The notes: a model not told the origin generated them from the letters alone. Counted from the stretch's first letter, positions 42,151 through 51,008 are shown. The stretch is DNA of 64,000 nucleotides from CALODL01 sp942492115 (GCA_942492115.1 CALODL010000002.1:325660-389659), one strand, 5' to 3'. Made by a program: numbers and translations.

Positions 42151-44631
42151 ATGAGATACACCGCCACACTGCTGACCACGCTGGCCTGCACCTTCACGAC
42201 CGCTCAGGCCGCCGAACTCAACATCGCGATCACCAGCAGCGGCCAGGACACGATCGTCGTCGAGCCGGGAGCCACGGTGGATTACGAGGTCACCGGCGTG
42301 CTGACCGACACCGCCAACGAGGGCCTCAGCTTCTTCATCTTCGACCTGGCCTTCGACGGCGGTCCGCTCGATGCTGCGGACAACCCATTGGCCATGCCCC
42401 TGACCAACTTCACCCCACCCGAGGGCTTCACCAATCCGGAGGGCTACGGTGGGGCGGTTATCGATGGCGTTGTGCATCAGGTCGGCGGGTCGCAGAACAC
42501 ATTGAAGAGTCCACTGATGTCCGGATCGGTGATCACGGGGCTGGGGCATAGGCCGATCGTGTTGGCGACCGGGACACTGACGGCTCCGATGACGGACGGG
42601 GCCTACACGCTGACGGCCTCCGAAGTGCTGGGCCGGGTCATCGAACAAGGCGCGGACGGAAGTGGAGAGACCTGGGCGACGGCGTGGGCGTTTGAGGGTG
42701 ATGTAGCCGGGCTGCAAGTGCTCGTGGGGCCGGAGTGCACGTCGATCGCGGACTGTGCGGACCTGGACGGTGATCTGATCCGTGATGAGAACTGCGTGTA
42801 CTGGCAGTGCATCGGTGGGCTGTGCGTGGGCACCGACACGGTGTTCGGCGATATGGGCATCAGCATCGCCCATCCGGATGAGTGCGTGGCAAATCAGGCG
42901 ACTGACGGCGGAGATGCCGGGCTGGCTTTGACCTGTTTCGGAGGTTCAGCGGACTGTGAAGATAACCCCCCGGCAGCTTACAACATCGACGCGGCAGGTC
43001 CATTCTCCTGTGTGCCGGACGGTGTCTGTGATCTGCACGATGTCTTCCAGGCCCTGGCTGCCTTTGGCGGGTTCGGTACGTGTGTTTGTGAAAGCGACCC
43101 GATGCCACAGGCGCCTGGGGACATTTCACGTGTTCGTATGGGTATCGGCAACGTCCGCCTGTTCATGGCCCCCGAGGGCATGCAGGACGAGGTTGCTTCG
43201 ATTGGTAACACGACGTTGTTCATGGAACCGGGCGAGAGTGTCCGGGTAATGATCTGGCTTGAGGATCTCAGCTCTACTGGAGATCTGCTGACTGGTTACC
43301 AACTCGTGTTTCCACGCGACGCGAGCCCACTGCCTGCCGCGACCGGTTCAGTCAACTACATCGATAACAATCCGGGCTTTACAGGCGGAGACTCGGTGTT
43401 CATTGATTTCGATCGTCCGGACTGGGTGTTTTCCGGCTCCATCGCGATTCCGCCACCGGTGTACGCCGAGACGGTGCACGATGGTTTTGGGCTGGCCTTC
43501 AAAACAGCCATTCCTCTCGACGACGTAGACCCGGCGGTCACGCGTGGCATTCATTACCTGGGTGAGTTCGAGGTCAGTGCGTCTCCGGATGCCTCCGGTC
43601 AGTTCAACTTGGCACCATTGACGACACCAACATCAATTCCGCGCCCTCTCACGGCACTGTTCGCCCCGGGTGGCCTGGAGCCCTACGTGGTCGATGAGCT
43701 GCAACCCTTGACGATCGTGATTGGTGAGCCCGATTGCGAGTCTGTAGCCGACTGTGCGGACCTCGATGCGAACGGCATACGTGACGACAACTGTGTGTGG
43801 TGGGCCTGCGGAGCCGGGGTATGTCAGGGAACTGACATCGTCTTCGCCGACATGGCGGGTCAGTTTGGCGACTGCCTACCGGATGGTACCGCCGACAGCA
43901 ACGACCGTTTCGCTGCGTTGAACTGCTTCACCGGTTACAATGCTGACGGCGTAACGCTGTACGACTGCGAGGATTCAGCTCCGACAGCGTTTAATGTCGA
44001 TACAGGCGGTGCTTTTGGCAACTGCAACCCCGATGGTGTGTGCGACGCCAACGATGCCTATCACGCCATAAATGTGTTCGCAGGCATCAACACGTGTATC
44101 CCTACTTGCTCCGCCGGTCCGACGCCCGATGTCAATCCGATCGTCACGAGCCGGGCCACGATCGAACTGCGACCCACCAAGAAACAACTCCACCCCGGTG
44201 ACACGATTGCAGTCGAGGTGTTCCTGAGTTCACCGCTCGATGACTTGCGGGGTTATCAGTTGCATCTCGGAGTGGCTGGCGGAACGAGGGGGCAATTGGA
44301 GCTTGTCGATGTCAGTGTGCACCGACGGTGGGATGCGGTGTTCGCGGATCAGACTGCATGGACCGCGTTCAATGTGAAGACCGGCCAGATGCTTGCGGGC
44401 CTCGATTCACCGGGTATCCGAACGAATGCCGATGCCTACCTGGCGACGTTCACCTGGCGGGTCTCGCGGGATGCAGTCGGGCCGTTCCGGATTGAGTTGC
44501 TGCATGACGTGGCGGATGCGTCGCAGCGGACCTTCCTGTTCAGCACGGATCAGCGGGCCGTGACGGAGATCGAGGTTGAGCCGGTGGTCGTAGATGTCGT
44601 CGCTGATCGAGAGCATGGGCGTGTGCGGTGA
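42151..44631 (+). CDS. Large secreted multi-module protein (RLFM module, EF-hand-like loops, cohesin-like end)
   Basis: 826 residues from ATG 42151 (CGGGAG 6 nt upstream); signal peptide MRYTATLLTTLACTFTTAQA. Order: N-terminal beta domain (about 22-210); Cys/Asp linker with EF-hand-like loops (CTSIADCADLDGDLIRDENC, DGVCDLHDVFQALAAF); RLFM module (VRLFMAPEGMQDEV ... YIDNNPGFTGGDS, about 330-520) shared with 32412 and 15002; second linker (CESVADCADLDANGIRDDNC; DGVCDANDAYHAINVF); cohesin-like domain (HPGDTIAVEVFLSS ... LRGYQLHLGVAGG). The last ~298 residues are paralogous to the end of the protein at 20326. Probably a surface scaffold. Confidence 0.85.
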   Translation: MRYTATLLTTLACTFTTAQAAELNIAITSSGQDTIVVEPGATVDYEVTGVLTDTANEGLSFFIFDLAFDGGPLDAADNPLAMPLTNFTPPEGFTNPEGYGGAVIDGVVHQVGGSQNTLKSPLMSGSVITGLGHRPIVLATGTLTAPMTDGAYTLTASEVLGRVIEQGADGSGETWATAWAFEGDVAGLQVLVGPECTSIADCADLDGDLIRDENCVYWQCIGGLCVGTDTVFGDMGISIAHPDECVANQATDGGDAGLALTCFGGSADCEDNPPAAYNIDAAGPFSCVPDGVCDLHDVFQALAAFGGFGTCVCESDPMPQAPGDISRVRMGIGNVRLFMAPEGMQDEVASIGNTTLFMEPGESVRVMIWLEDLSSTGDLLTGYQLVFPRDASPLPAATGSVNYIDNNPGFTGGDSVFIDFDRPDWVFSGSIAIPPPVYAETVHDGFGLAFKTAIPLDDVDPAVTRGIHYLGEFEVSASPDASGQFNLAPLTTPTSIPRPLTALFAPGGLEPYVVDELQPLTIVIGEPDCESVADCADLDANGIRDDNCVWWACGAGVCQGTDIVFADMAGQFGDCLPDGTADSNDRFAALNCFTGYNADGVTLYDCEDSAPTAFNVDTGGAFGNCNPDGVCDANDAYHAINVFAGINTCIPTCSAGPTPDVNPIVTSRATIELRPTKKQLHPGDTIAVEVFLSSPLDDLRGYQLHLGVAGGTRGQLELVDVSVHRRWDAVFADQTAWTAFNVKTGQMLAGLDSPGIRTNADAYLATFTWRVSRDAVGPFRIELLHDVADASQRTFLFSTDQRAVTEIEVEPVVVDVVADREHGRVR

Positions 44632-44738
44632 CAGTGCAGCCGGTCATGGCCGGTCCTCCAAAGCTGGACAAGAAGCGGATGCCTCTTAGCGGAAGCCCGG
44701 AGCCCAAAATCCCGAGTCATCATGGTCGGGCGGATTCT

Positions 44739-45218
44739 TCAGGGGTGTGCGGTTTCGTCTCGGTTGGCCCGGGCATCGCGGGGTGCTTTGTGGCCGCACT
44801 CAGGACATGTTTCCGGTGAGCCTCGGAGGTCATAGCCGCAGGTTGTGCACAAGCCCGGTGGGCGACGAAACAGATTGCATATTGCGTGACGTTGCAGAAT
44901 GCCGAGTGCAATAGTGCAAATCATCGAGGGAATCCAAAGCGGGTACCAGTGCTCGTGAGCGGGGACTTGGCCCACTGCTCCGAACCACGGCAACCATATT
45001 GTTCTTAGAGTTCTGAAGCCCATCGAAGGCGACCAACCTGGCTTGTTCCATTGCAGGGTGTGGGGCCTGCTTTCAAGCCAAATGATGCAGCCATTGCTCG
45101 CACACGCCGCGTCACCACTTCGGAACCGATAGGCAACGTGGAAGTAACTCGCCACCCACGCACAGAGGCTCAGAACCAGTCCTACGATCGACAGGATGAG
45201 CAGGGTCTTGCGGATCAC
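44739..45218 (-). CDS. VIRK-type zinc-ribbon membrane protein
   Basis: 159 residues from GTG 45218 overlapping the previous TGA (GTGA). VIRKTLLILSIVGLVLSLCAW, exported domain with Trp/His-rich segments, TM2 (YPLWIPSMICTIALGILQ), and ribbon CTTCGYDLRGSPETCPECG followed by a 17-residue tail. Last gene of the operon 48289-44739. Confidence 0.75.
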   Translation of the reverse strand: MIRKTLLILSIVGLVLSLCAWVASYFHVAYRFRSGDAACASNGCIIWLESRPHTLQWNKPGWSPSMGFRTLRTIWLPWFGAVGQVPAHEHWYPLWIPSMICTIALGILQRHAICNLFRRPPGLCTTCGYDLRGSPETCPECGHKAPRDARANRDETAHP

Positions 45219-45640
45219 TTTGCCGTCTCCATGGTGCGGCCGCATTCTGGACATGTGTCGGTCGAGCCTCGGAGGTCATAGCCGCATTTCGCACAGTTCC
45301 CCCTCAGCCTGCGTACGTTGCGTTGGCGAGCCGACCAGCCGCACACCAGCAGAGGGCACATCGCGAAGGCTAGAATGGGTACCCACAATGGATACTTGCG
45401 TGCTGCATAGTCGACCATACCGAAGTTCCTTAGCTTTGGATCTTGATTGCCACCACTGCCGTAGTGCACCCAGCCGCTTAGGTTAAGAGCATTCGGCTGC
45501 CGTACCAGGTGGCCATCTCGCAGCCATACTTCGAATCCGAACGGCGTGCAGTAGGCCACCCAATAATTGCTGGCGATGTACGCGGACATGCTTGAGGCCA
45601 GCCCCACGATCGACAGGATGAGCAGGCTCTTGCGGATCAC
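45215..45640 (-). CDS. VIRK-type zinc-ribbon membrane protein
   Basis: 141 residues from GTG 45640 (GTGA overlap). VIRKSLLILSIVGLASSMSAY, exported domain, TM2 (YPLWVPILAFAMCPLLVCGW), ribbon CAKCGYDLRGSTDTCPECG and the shared ending RTMETAK. The frame is open further upstream but inside the preceding gene. Confidence 0.75.
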   Translation of the reverse strand: MIRKSLLILSIVGLASSMSAYIASNYWVAYCTPFGFEVWLRDGHLVRQPNALNLSGWVHYGSGGNQDPKLRNFGMVDYAARKYPLWVPILAFAMCPLLVCGWSARQRNVRRLRGNCAKCGYDLRGSTDTCPECGRTMETAK

Positions 45641-46176
45641 TTGGCCCCCACAGTCACTGCTCTCCAGCCACACTCCGGACAGTGGCAGGGCGTCGCTCGC
45701 AGATCGTATCGGCAGACGGGGCAACAACTCTTCGAGATCCTTGACCGAGCCCGCAAGCTACGAACCAATACGGCAATCGGATAAGCACCGAAGATGACAA
45801 TCAGCACCCACGTGGGGAATCGCAATTCGTATGTGTTACCTGTCGTGTCAAACGCGAACGTGGTCAGTCCGCGGTTGTGTATGCTTATCCCATGCAGAAT
45901 CTGGCGAGTACGGCGAACCGGGCCCTCGGGCTTGAAGCGTGGGAGTGATACTGAGAGATGAGCATTACGCTGGGGGTATGGAGGAGGTGGTGGGGGTTCA
46001 CTCCACAGCGTCACCATCAGGCAGCACTGCACGTGGGCCACATCTAAATTGAGGGCGTCGACCGCAACGAGTTCATAAAGCTTGCCCTGCCCTCGCGATC
46101 CAGTCCACACACAGAGTGCAACTGACGCCACTGTGAGAGTGCATAAGCCAGCAATGATGATCCGCTTCACGTTCAC
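45637..46176 (-). CDS. Zinc-ribbon membrane protein, divergent ribbon
   Basis: 179 residues from GTG 46176, which overlaps the TGA of the small remnant before it. TM1 (IIIAGLCTLTVASVALCVW), exported domain with a run of Pro (PPPPPP), TM2 (WVLIVIFGAYPIAVLVRSL), ribbon CPVCRYDLRATPCHCPECG. It ends before a GTGA overlap. Confidence 0.72.
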   Translation of the reverse strand: MNVKRIIIAGLCTLTVASVALCVWTGSRGQGKLYELVAVDALNLDVAHVQCCLMVTLWSEPPPPPPYPQRNAHLSVSLPRFKPEGPVRRTRQILHGISIHNRGLTTFAFDTTGNTYELRFPTWVLIVIFGAYPIAVLVRSLRARSRISKSCCPVCRYDLRATPCHCPECGWRAVTVGAK

Positions 46177-46253
46177 GCCTGCAATTCGCACTCCGGACAC
46201 GCTCCCTCGGTACCCATCAGATCATACGAACACATCAGGCTCTTGCGGATCAC
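46173..46253 (-). pseudogene. Internally deleted zinc-ribbon gene (start fused to ribbon)
   Basis: 26 codons from GTG 46253: VIRKSL joins directly to MCSYDLMGTEGACPEC. The first six residues match the family start, the rest matches the family end, and the TM and exported domains (about 120 residues) are gone. It keeps both overlaps (GTGA in and out), so the coupling frame is preserved. Confidence 0.7.
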
Positions 46254-46772
46254 GTTACCGTCTCCATGGCATGGCCGCATTCCGGGCAAGCGTCCGATGA
46301 GCTGCGTAGGTCGTAGCCGCAAACCGCACACCGGCCAAGGCGAATGAGGCGGTGACGACGTGCAATGGGCAACATGGCCCAGATAGCCGCCGCACCACAT
46401 AAGGCAACGGGCATCCACAGAGGAACCACGATGAAGAGTGGGTTCGTTCTTGCCTCAGGCCACCACCACGTCTCAAGATTATCATATCCAAATGCCGCGA
46501 AGTACTTGCCATCGAGTTGTCTAGTGAAATGTGCGATGGTCTCTTCGGAATCAGGCACGGCACTCCGGATCCACACGAACCTGCTCAATGTACTGTTCGA
46601 GCTTGTGCTCTATTTGTGTTCGGTCTGTGTGCGTCCAGTGAATTGCCCCACCGCGAAGCGTGATGCATAGCGGCTTGTTTCTGTACTGAACGTAGAAGTA
46701 ACTGGCCACCCACAGCCCGGCACTGACTACCAACCCCACGATCGACAGAATGAGCAAGCTCTTGCGGATCAT
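46250..46772 (-). pseudogene. Frameshifted VIRK-type zinc-ribbon gene
   Basis: ATG 46772 (ATGA overlap with the gene before) begins MIRKSLLILSIVGLVVSAGLW and reads 73 codons to a stop at 46551. A second frame, open from 46588 with no ATG, supplies the missing half: WWPEARTNPLFIVVPLWMPV...CAVCGYDLRSSSDACPECG. Together they make one gene of the usual ~170 residues with a frameshift between about 46550 and 46590. A sequencing error is the alternative. Confidence 0.65.
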
Positions 46773-47266
46773 CGTTCGAACTCCGTGCCGCACTCAGGAC
46801 ATGTTCTTGTGGGCAGACCTGTGAGATCATAGCCACATCGTTCGCATATGGAGCCGATCTTGAGCTGAGGCCTGGCCCGCACTGAACGCATCACGATCCA
46901 CACAGGGTAGAGAATGAAATACGTGATCATCGTCCCAACTATGATCAGTACGGAGGAACCGTTATATGAGGCTGTTCCTCTTAGCAGTGCATACGTTTCA
47001 TAGGTAAGAACGACCCCGACCCAATACGACACGATCAAGAGAAGGCCATGGTACCAAAGCCGAAGCTTGTGTCCTCGCAGGAGCATAAGAAGCGTGGGAA
47101 CGGTCAGGCTTATCCGCCCAGGCGGCATAAACGCGGTAGGCCATGCGAGGTATGTAATTATCCCGCCCATTGCTCCAGAGGCAACGATCATAGGCCATCC
47201 CCAGAACCAGGAGGATCTGACCATTTGGGAAGGACCGATGGGCGGCTTATCGCGAATGGCACGCAT
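46769..47266 (-). CDS. Multi-TM protein with C-terminal zinc ribbon
   Basis: 165 residues. Four TM segments (WPMIVASGAMGGIITYLAW, LTVPTLLMLLRG, GLLLIVSYWVGVVLTYETY, VLIIVGTMITYFILYPVWIV) and ribbon CERCGYDLTGLPTRTCPECG at the end. It differs from the MLRR/VIRK plan in having little exported sequence. Confidence 0.72.
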   Translation of the reverse strand: MRAIRDKPPIGPSQMVRSSWFWGWPMIVASGAMGGIITYLAWPTAFMPPGRISLTVPTLLMLLRGHKLRLWYHGLLLIVSYWVGVVLTYETYALLRGTASYNGSSVLIIVGTMITYFILYPVWIVMRSVRARPQLKIGSICERCGYDLTGLPTRTCPECGTEFER

Positions 47267-47275
47267 GATCGTCGC

Positions 47276-47710
47276 TCACCAATTGCGAATATCGTCGATG
47301 TCTTTGTGTGCAGAATCATCGATCCCGTCTGGGCCAGTGCTCCACAAGTCGAAACTTTCACGATTGTGCACACCTGGAATTCTAAGCTCGAACGGGTTAC
47401 CCCACGGGTCAACGAGAGGATTTCCAGCATCAGTCGGGACATAGGGCCCCCGAAAACCACCTGCCAGACCGTCAGGAACTTTCACTAAGGCTTTGAGCCC
47501 TTCCTCCTGAAGGGGGTATCGGCCGCAATCCGCTTTGAACGTCTCCAATCCAGCAAGCAGTTCGAGGATTTTCTTGTTACATGTTGCCTGTTGTACTGCC
47601 GCAGAATCACGTGGAAACTTGGGATACATGATGATGACGACTGCGAGAAGGGTGAAAACGCCACCACAACAGATTCCTAGTGAGAAGTACTTGATCTTCG
47701 TTTTATTCAT
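47276..47710 (-). CDS. Solo GspG-like (type II secretion major pseudopilin) domain with an N-terminal anchor
   Basis: 144 residues. The region 45-144 (ILELLAGLETFKADCGRYPL, EGLKALV, PLVDPWGNPFELRIPG, FDLWSTGPDGIDD) matches the C-terminal domain of GspG, including the Ca-loop-like end. The N-terminus is a TM helix (LGICCGGVFTLLAVVIIMYP) but lacks the prepilin peptidase site and Glu5 (no G-F-T-L-x-E), so it cannot join a classical pseudopilus. No other T2SS gene is near. It is embedded in the zinc-ribbon operon. Confidence 0.82.
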   Translation of the reverse strand: MNKTKIKYFSLGICCGGVFTLLAVVIIMYPKFPRDSAAVQQATCNKKILELLAGLETFKADCGRYPLQEEGLKALVKVPDGLAGGFRGPYVPTDAGNPLVDPWGNPFELRIPGVHNRESFDLWSTGPDGIDDSAHKDIDDIRNW

Positions 47711-47731
47711 AACGCTGCCCTAAGTTCTGAT

Positions 47732-48289
47732 TCAGATTGAGACACCGCACTCCGGACACGCTCCCTTCGTCCCCCTCAGGTCATACGAACAACTCACGCA
47801 CAGCCCATGCTTAGTACGCCATCGACTCCGGACCCAAGACACGAAACTGCAGGCGGGCAGGACTGCGAAGACGAGGGCGGGGATCCAAAGTGGAGCAATG
47901 GCGTGATTGGCGGCGACACGGCTTGAATCAAAGACAGGCTCCCGTCTGTACTCTGGCATCCAATTCGTCGCGGCCCCCGAGTAGCCATCACGACCTCGGG
48001 TTCTTGCCGATACCGTCGAATCCAACACCTCTCTGGCCCACTCAAAGGTGTGACGTTCCATTCCGCAGCTAGAACCTCGCCTGTCCTGTAGATTCACGAA
48101 GGACTGCAGCAACGGAGAGAACTCCTGCCGAGCCTGAAGGTAGTCATTACTCCACTCAACGCCCCCTTGTCGCAACCACACCACAACATCATCACCGGCA
48201 AACCACCAGTTCCAATACGACGCCCCCCACGCGATGACGGTGATCAAGAGCAAGGTGGCAGAGATGGTTATGAGCGTGCGACGGAGCAT
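47732..48289 (-). CDS. MLRR-type zinc-ribbon membrane protein, first gene of an operon
   Basis: 185 residues; ATG 48289 with GGGAG, inside promoter cassette 4. TM1 (MLRRTLITISATLLLITVIAW), exported domain, TM2 (APLWIPALVFAVLPACSFVS), basic stretch and ribbon CVSCSYDLRGTKGACPECG. It heads the eight-gene minus-strand run 48289-44739. Paralogue of 38487. Confidence 0.78.
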   Translation of the reverse strand: MLRRTLITISATLLLITVIAWGASYWNWWFAGDDVVVWLRQGGVEWSNDYLQARQEFSPLLQSFVNLQDRRGSSCGMERHTFEWAREVLDSTVSARTRGRDGYSGAATNWMPEYRREPVFDSSRVAANHAIAPLWIPALVFAVLPACSFVSWVRSRWRTKHGLCVSCSYDLRGTKGACPECGVSI

Positions 48290-48404
48290 GAGCGGCTCCC
48301 GGTTCTAGCGGGCGACTTGCTGATTATACACGCTCCTCTGCCAGTGCGATTCGGCGTGCAGGGGCAGAGGGACGATCGGGACGGTGTTCGGGGGTATACT
48401 TGGG
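48290..48404. promoter_or_regulatory. Divergent promoter cassette, copy 4
   Basis: Minus strand TATAAT plus GGGAG for the operon start at 48289; plus strand gggggTATACT (48395-48400) for the gene at 48452. Confidence 0.75.
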
Positions 48405-48451
48405 GGCAAGTAAGTCGTGAGAGCATGCAACCAAACTCCAGGAGCGTAGCC

Positions 48452-48970
48452 ATGAATGAAGAATGCCAAGTTGCGATTCAACAGCTGGAACGTCGCCTCA
48501 CCGCTTCTCGACGGAGGACATGGGCTGTCGTCTGTCTGGGCGGTCTGGTTGTACTGATGGGTCAGTCGGGCGAACAGCAAGAGCAACCCGCGAACGAGGT
48601 GGCAGACGTGTTGCAGACCAGGCGACTGGAGATCGTGAACGAATCTGGCCAGGTTGTTCTGGCAGCATCAGCAGATTCGCTAGGGGCCGGGCAACTGGCG
48701 ATCACACACGGCGATGGTACCGCCATGGTCAATATCGGGCAGCGTGCGTATGGGGAAGGGGTGCTATCAGAGTACTTCGCGACTGTCCCCGGGCATCCCA
48801 AGCAATTGAGTCCGAAGCATCCGCCCGCGATGACCCTGATGTGGCCTAATGGAAAACCGCTTGCGGTCATTGGCCATGAAGAGAAGTATGGCCCGACCGT
48901 GGTCGTTTATCCAGTGACGGGCGAGGGTGATAAGCGACTCAAACTGGGAACAAGCTGGTTGGTTGAGTGA
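48452..48970 (+). CDS. Single-TM protein with repeat-type exported domain
   Basis: 172 residues from ATG 48452 (AGGAG 7 nt upstream). A short cytoplasmic N-terminus, one TM (TWAVVCLGGLVVLMGQS), then a beta-repeat domain (RRLEIVNESGQVVLAASAD, GQLAITHGDGTAMVNIG, LMWPNGKPLAVIGHEE). Such G-K/Q-x-V beta repeats occur in many planctomycete exported proteins without assigned function. Confidence 0.7.
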   Translation: MNEECQVAIQQLERRLTASRRRTWAVVCLGGLVVLMGQSGEQQEQPANEVADVLQTRRLEIVNESGQVVLAASADSLGAGQLAITHGDGTAMVNIGQRAYGEGVLSEYFATVPGHPKQLSPKHPPAMTLMWPNGKPLAVIGHEEKYGPTVVVYPVTGEGDKRLKLGTSWLVE

Positions 48971-48990
48971 GCGACTGTGCTGCAATCGTG

Positions 48991-49027
48991 ATGGCAGGGT
49001 CATCAGGGTCGTTAGGGACGTTAGGGT
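48991..49027 (+). repeat. 9-bp iteron cluster
   Basis: Reads agggtcatc-agggtcgtt-agggacgtt-agggtcg, i.e. four units at 9-bp spacing, upstream of the zinc-ribbon gene at 49064. Confidence 0.75.
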
Positions 49028-49063
49028 CGATGTCTCAGGGTATCAATAAGCGAGTAAGCCTCG

Positions 49064-49561
49064 ATGTTCTGCCTCAAGTGTGAGTATGACCTGCACGGCA
49101 CGACGACCGGGATCTGCCCCGAGTGTAGCACCGCTTTCGATCACCAGGATCCCGCAACCTACCACAGCCTGAACGCTGGTCCCTTTCCCAAAATCAAACG
49201 GTTTACGCTCGTGTGCTGCAGTGTCCCGGTCCTGTTCTACCTCGCTTTGTTTTCTGCATGGTGCTGCGGACGTGTCACTCTCGGGCATTGGCCGATCGCC
49301 TGGACGGATGACCCCAAGTTCCTGGGCAGTCTCGGCGTGGATATCTGCTATTGTGCAGCAAGTGCGGTTGGATTGTTGTTACCGTTTGCTTTCCTGGGAA
49401 CTGCTATCTCAGTTATCGCGGACGGCTCGTTGGCCCTGACCTATGAGCAACGCCGTAAGCAGTTCTGGACCACGTTGTTGACGGCTGTTGGGGTATGGTC
49501 GGGCTTCATTCTTCTGATTGCCTTGGATCCATTCGAATTGGTGAAGTGGTTTGTTGATTGA
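49064..49561 (+). CDS. Membrane protein with N-terminal zinc ribbon (paralogue of 30987)
   Basis: 165 residues with ribbon CLKCEYDLHG...CPECSTAF at 3-24 and three TM helices. Exactly the same length as the protein at 30987, with 140 identical bases (49099-49238) and more divergence on both sides. It is followed at 13 bases by a lipoprotein gene. Confidence 0.8.
   Translation: MFCLKCEYDLHGTTTGICPECSTAFDHQDPATYHSLNAGPFPKIKRFTLVCCSVPVLFYLALFSAWCCGRVTLGHWPIAWTDDPKFLGSLGVDICYCAASAVGLLLPFAFLGTAISVIADGSLALTYEQRRKQFWTTLLTAVGVWSGFILLIALDPFELVKWFVD
49099..49238 (+). repeat. 140-bp perfect repeat, copy 2
   Basis: Identical to 31022-31161; see that entry. Confidence 0.9.
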
Positions 49562-49574
49562 CAGGCGACCCCGG

Positions 49575-50054
49575 ATGAATACTGCACCCGCGAGCCTGGT
49601 GTTGATAAGCCTCTGCTTTCTTATGCCTGGCTGCATCGCCCACGCTTACACACGGTACGTTCAAGATGTCCACGTAGTCGTCACACGCCGATCCGATGCT
49701 CACCCGGTCTCTGACTGCAGATTGGTAACGGTCGGCAGATCATTCATCGAGTTGGCCACAACTGACGCAGAAGGCAAAGCCGTACTACCGATAGGTTCGA
49801 CCTCATACATAGGTGTCCCCCGTTCCCTTTGGTATGTTCAACCGGATTGTGTCACCGATCACGAATTTGCGATCGACCTCAGTGCTCCCCAGTTCTCGGA
49901 GAACATCCACGGCACATTTCGAGCGGGCGAGCGCATCGAAGGAAGTTCGTTAGCACTGGCGGTAGTAAGCATCGATCAGCCTAGAGTTGTGAAATCGCTG
50001 GAGTACGACAGGGCTTTAGACGCCGAGAAGATCCAGGGAAGCAGGAGTGACTAA
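49575..50054 (+). CDS. Putative lipoprotein with a carboxypeptidase-regulatory-like fold
   Basis: 159 residues from ATG 49575. The signal ends in a lipobox (ISLCFLMPGC). The body has a CarboxypepD_reg-like pattern (VHVVVTRRSDAHPVSDCRLV ... TDAEGKAVLPIG). Function unknown. It starts 13 bases after the zinc-ribbon gene and is probably co-transcribed with it. Confidence 0.68.
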   Translation: MNTAPASLVLISLCFLMPGCIAHAYTRYVQDVHVVVTRRSDAHPVSDCRLVTVGRSFIELATTDAEGKAVLPIGSTSYIGVPRSLWYVQPDCVTDHEFAIDLSAPQFSENIHGTFRAGERIEGSSLALAVVSIDQPRVVKSLEYDRALDAEKIQGSRSD

Positions 50055-50187
50055 GGAGGCCGCGTTCTGAAACCCCTCGCAGTTTCGTCGTGAGGCATTG
50101 CTTTTGCCTTATACTTCACGAGATAACGTCCCTAACGACCCTATCGTCCGTGGTCGTAGCCCGCATTGACGCAAGCCTCCGGAGTGA

Positions 50188-50982
50188 ATGGCCTGCCGCG
50201 TCGCTTTCGTGGACAATCATCATCCAATGACCGACGAACCGGCGAACATCCCCATCGAGCATGTCCCGTGCATCAAGTGCGACTACGACCTGTTCGGCGT
50301 CCGCAATGATGAGGTGTGTCCGGAGTGCGGCTGTCCGATCTCCCGGTCGCTCGATCCACGCAGGCTGTTGTTCGCCGCACCTCGATCCTTGCGGTTCATG
50401 CAAGCGAGCCTGCTGCTGTGGATTCTCATTCAGTCGAGTGTCCTGGGCGACATGCTCCTGCGACAGTTCTTCATGATGTCATACTACCATCACGTCATGG
50501 GCCTGTTCAGGCTGATGTTCGGTGCGTCACTGGTCCTGATGTTCTTTGCGTTATGGCGAGACGGAAGGACGCTGTCGCGAGTGGCGGTTCACGTGTGGAT
50601 GCTTTTCGCCCTTCTAGAGTATGCACAGTCCGGAGCACCGTATCGCTCTATCGGGGGTCCAATTGGGACGGAGGCTCCGCGATTGATGTGGCTTTTTGTG
50701 GCCATGTACGTGGCAGCGACCGCAGGTTATTTCTTGCTGGTGGCTTGGTGTGTCAGCCGGATTCCACGTCGCACTCTCGTGATGGGCTTGTGCATCGTCA
50801 GTGTGCTGTGGGTCGTTCATGAAGCAATACAAACGTCCAGCGGCATTTTCTTCCTGTGGACAAACGCTTGGGTGTTGGCGAGCACCGTGATGCTGGTGAT
50901 TGCCTTCATGGCGATTCGAAGTACGCTGTCGCTCCGAGTTCGACTTGAGGATGCCCAGGCTCTCGAAGTAGCGAGGACCTGA
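50188..50982 (+). CDS. Membrane protein with N-terminal zinc ribbon
   Basis: 264 residues from ATG 50188 (GGAG 4 nt upstream); an internal ATG at 50227 is possible. Ribbon CIKCDYDLFGVRNDEVCPECG at about 28-48, then six TM segments (SLLLWILIQSSVLGDMLL, MGLFRLMFGASLVLMFFALW, LMWLFVAMYVAATAGYFLLV, LVMGLCIVSVLWVVHEAI, AWVLASTVMLVIAFMAI). A border repeat (agataacgtccctaacgacccta, about 50122-50145) lies upstream. Confidence 0.75.
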   Translation: MACRVAFVDNHHPMTDEPANIPIEHVPCIKCDYDLFGVRNDEVCPECGCPISRSLDPRRLLFAAPRSLRFMQASLLLWILIQSSVLGDMLLRQFFMMSYYHHVMGLFRLMFGASLVLMFFALWRDGRTLSRVAVHVWMLFALLEYAQSGAPYRSIGGPIGTEAPRLMWLFVAMYVAATAGYFLLVAWCVSRIPRRTLVMGLCIVSVLWVVHEAIQTSSGIFFLWTNAWVLASTVMLVIAFMAIRSTLSLRVRLEDAQALEVART

Positions 50983-51008
50983 ACAGGGTCGCACCTGTCG
51001 TCCCTGTT
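50981..51008 (+). terminator. Terminator-like hairpin from border repeats
   Basis: AACAGGG and CCCTGTT pair across a 12-nt loop immediately after the stop of the gene at 50188. There is no T tract, so it may only protect the 3' end. Confidence 0.35.
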
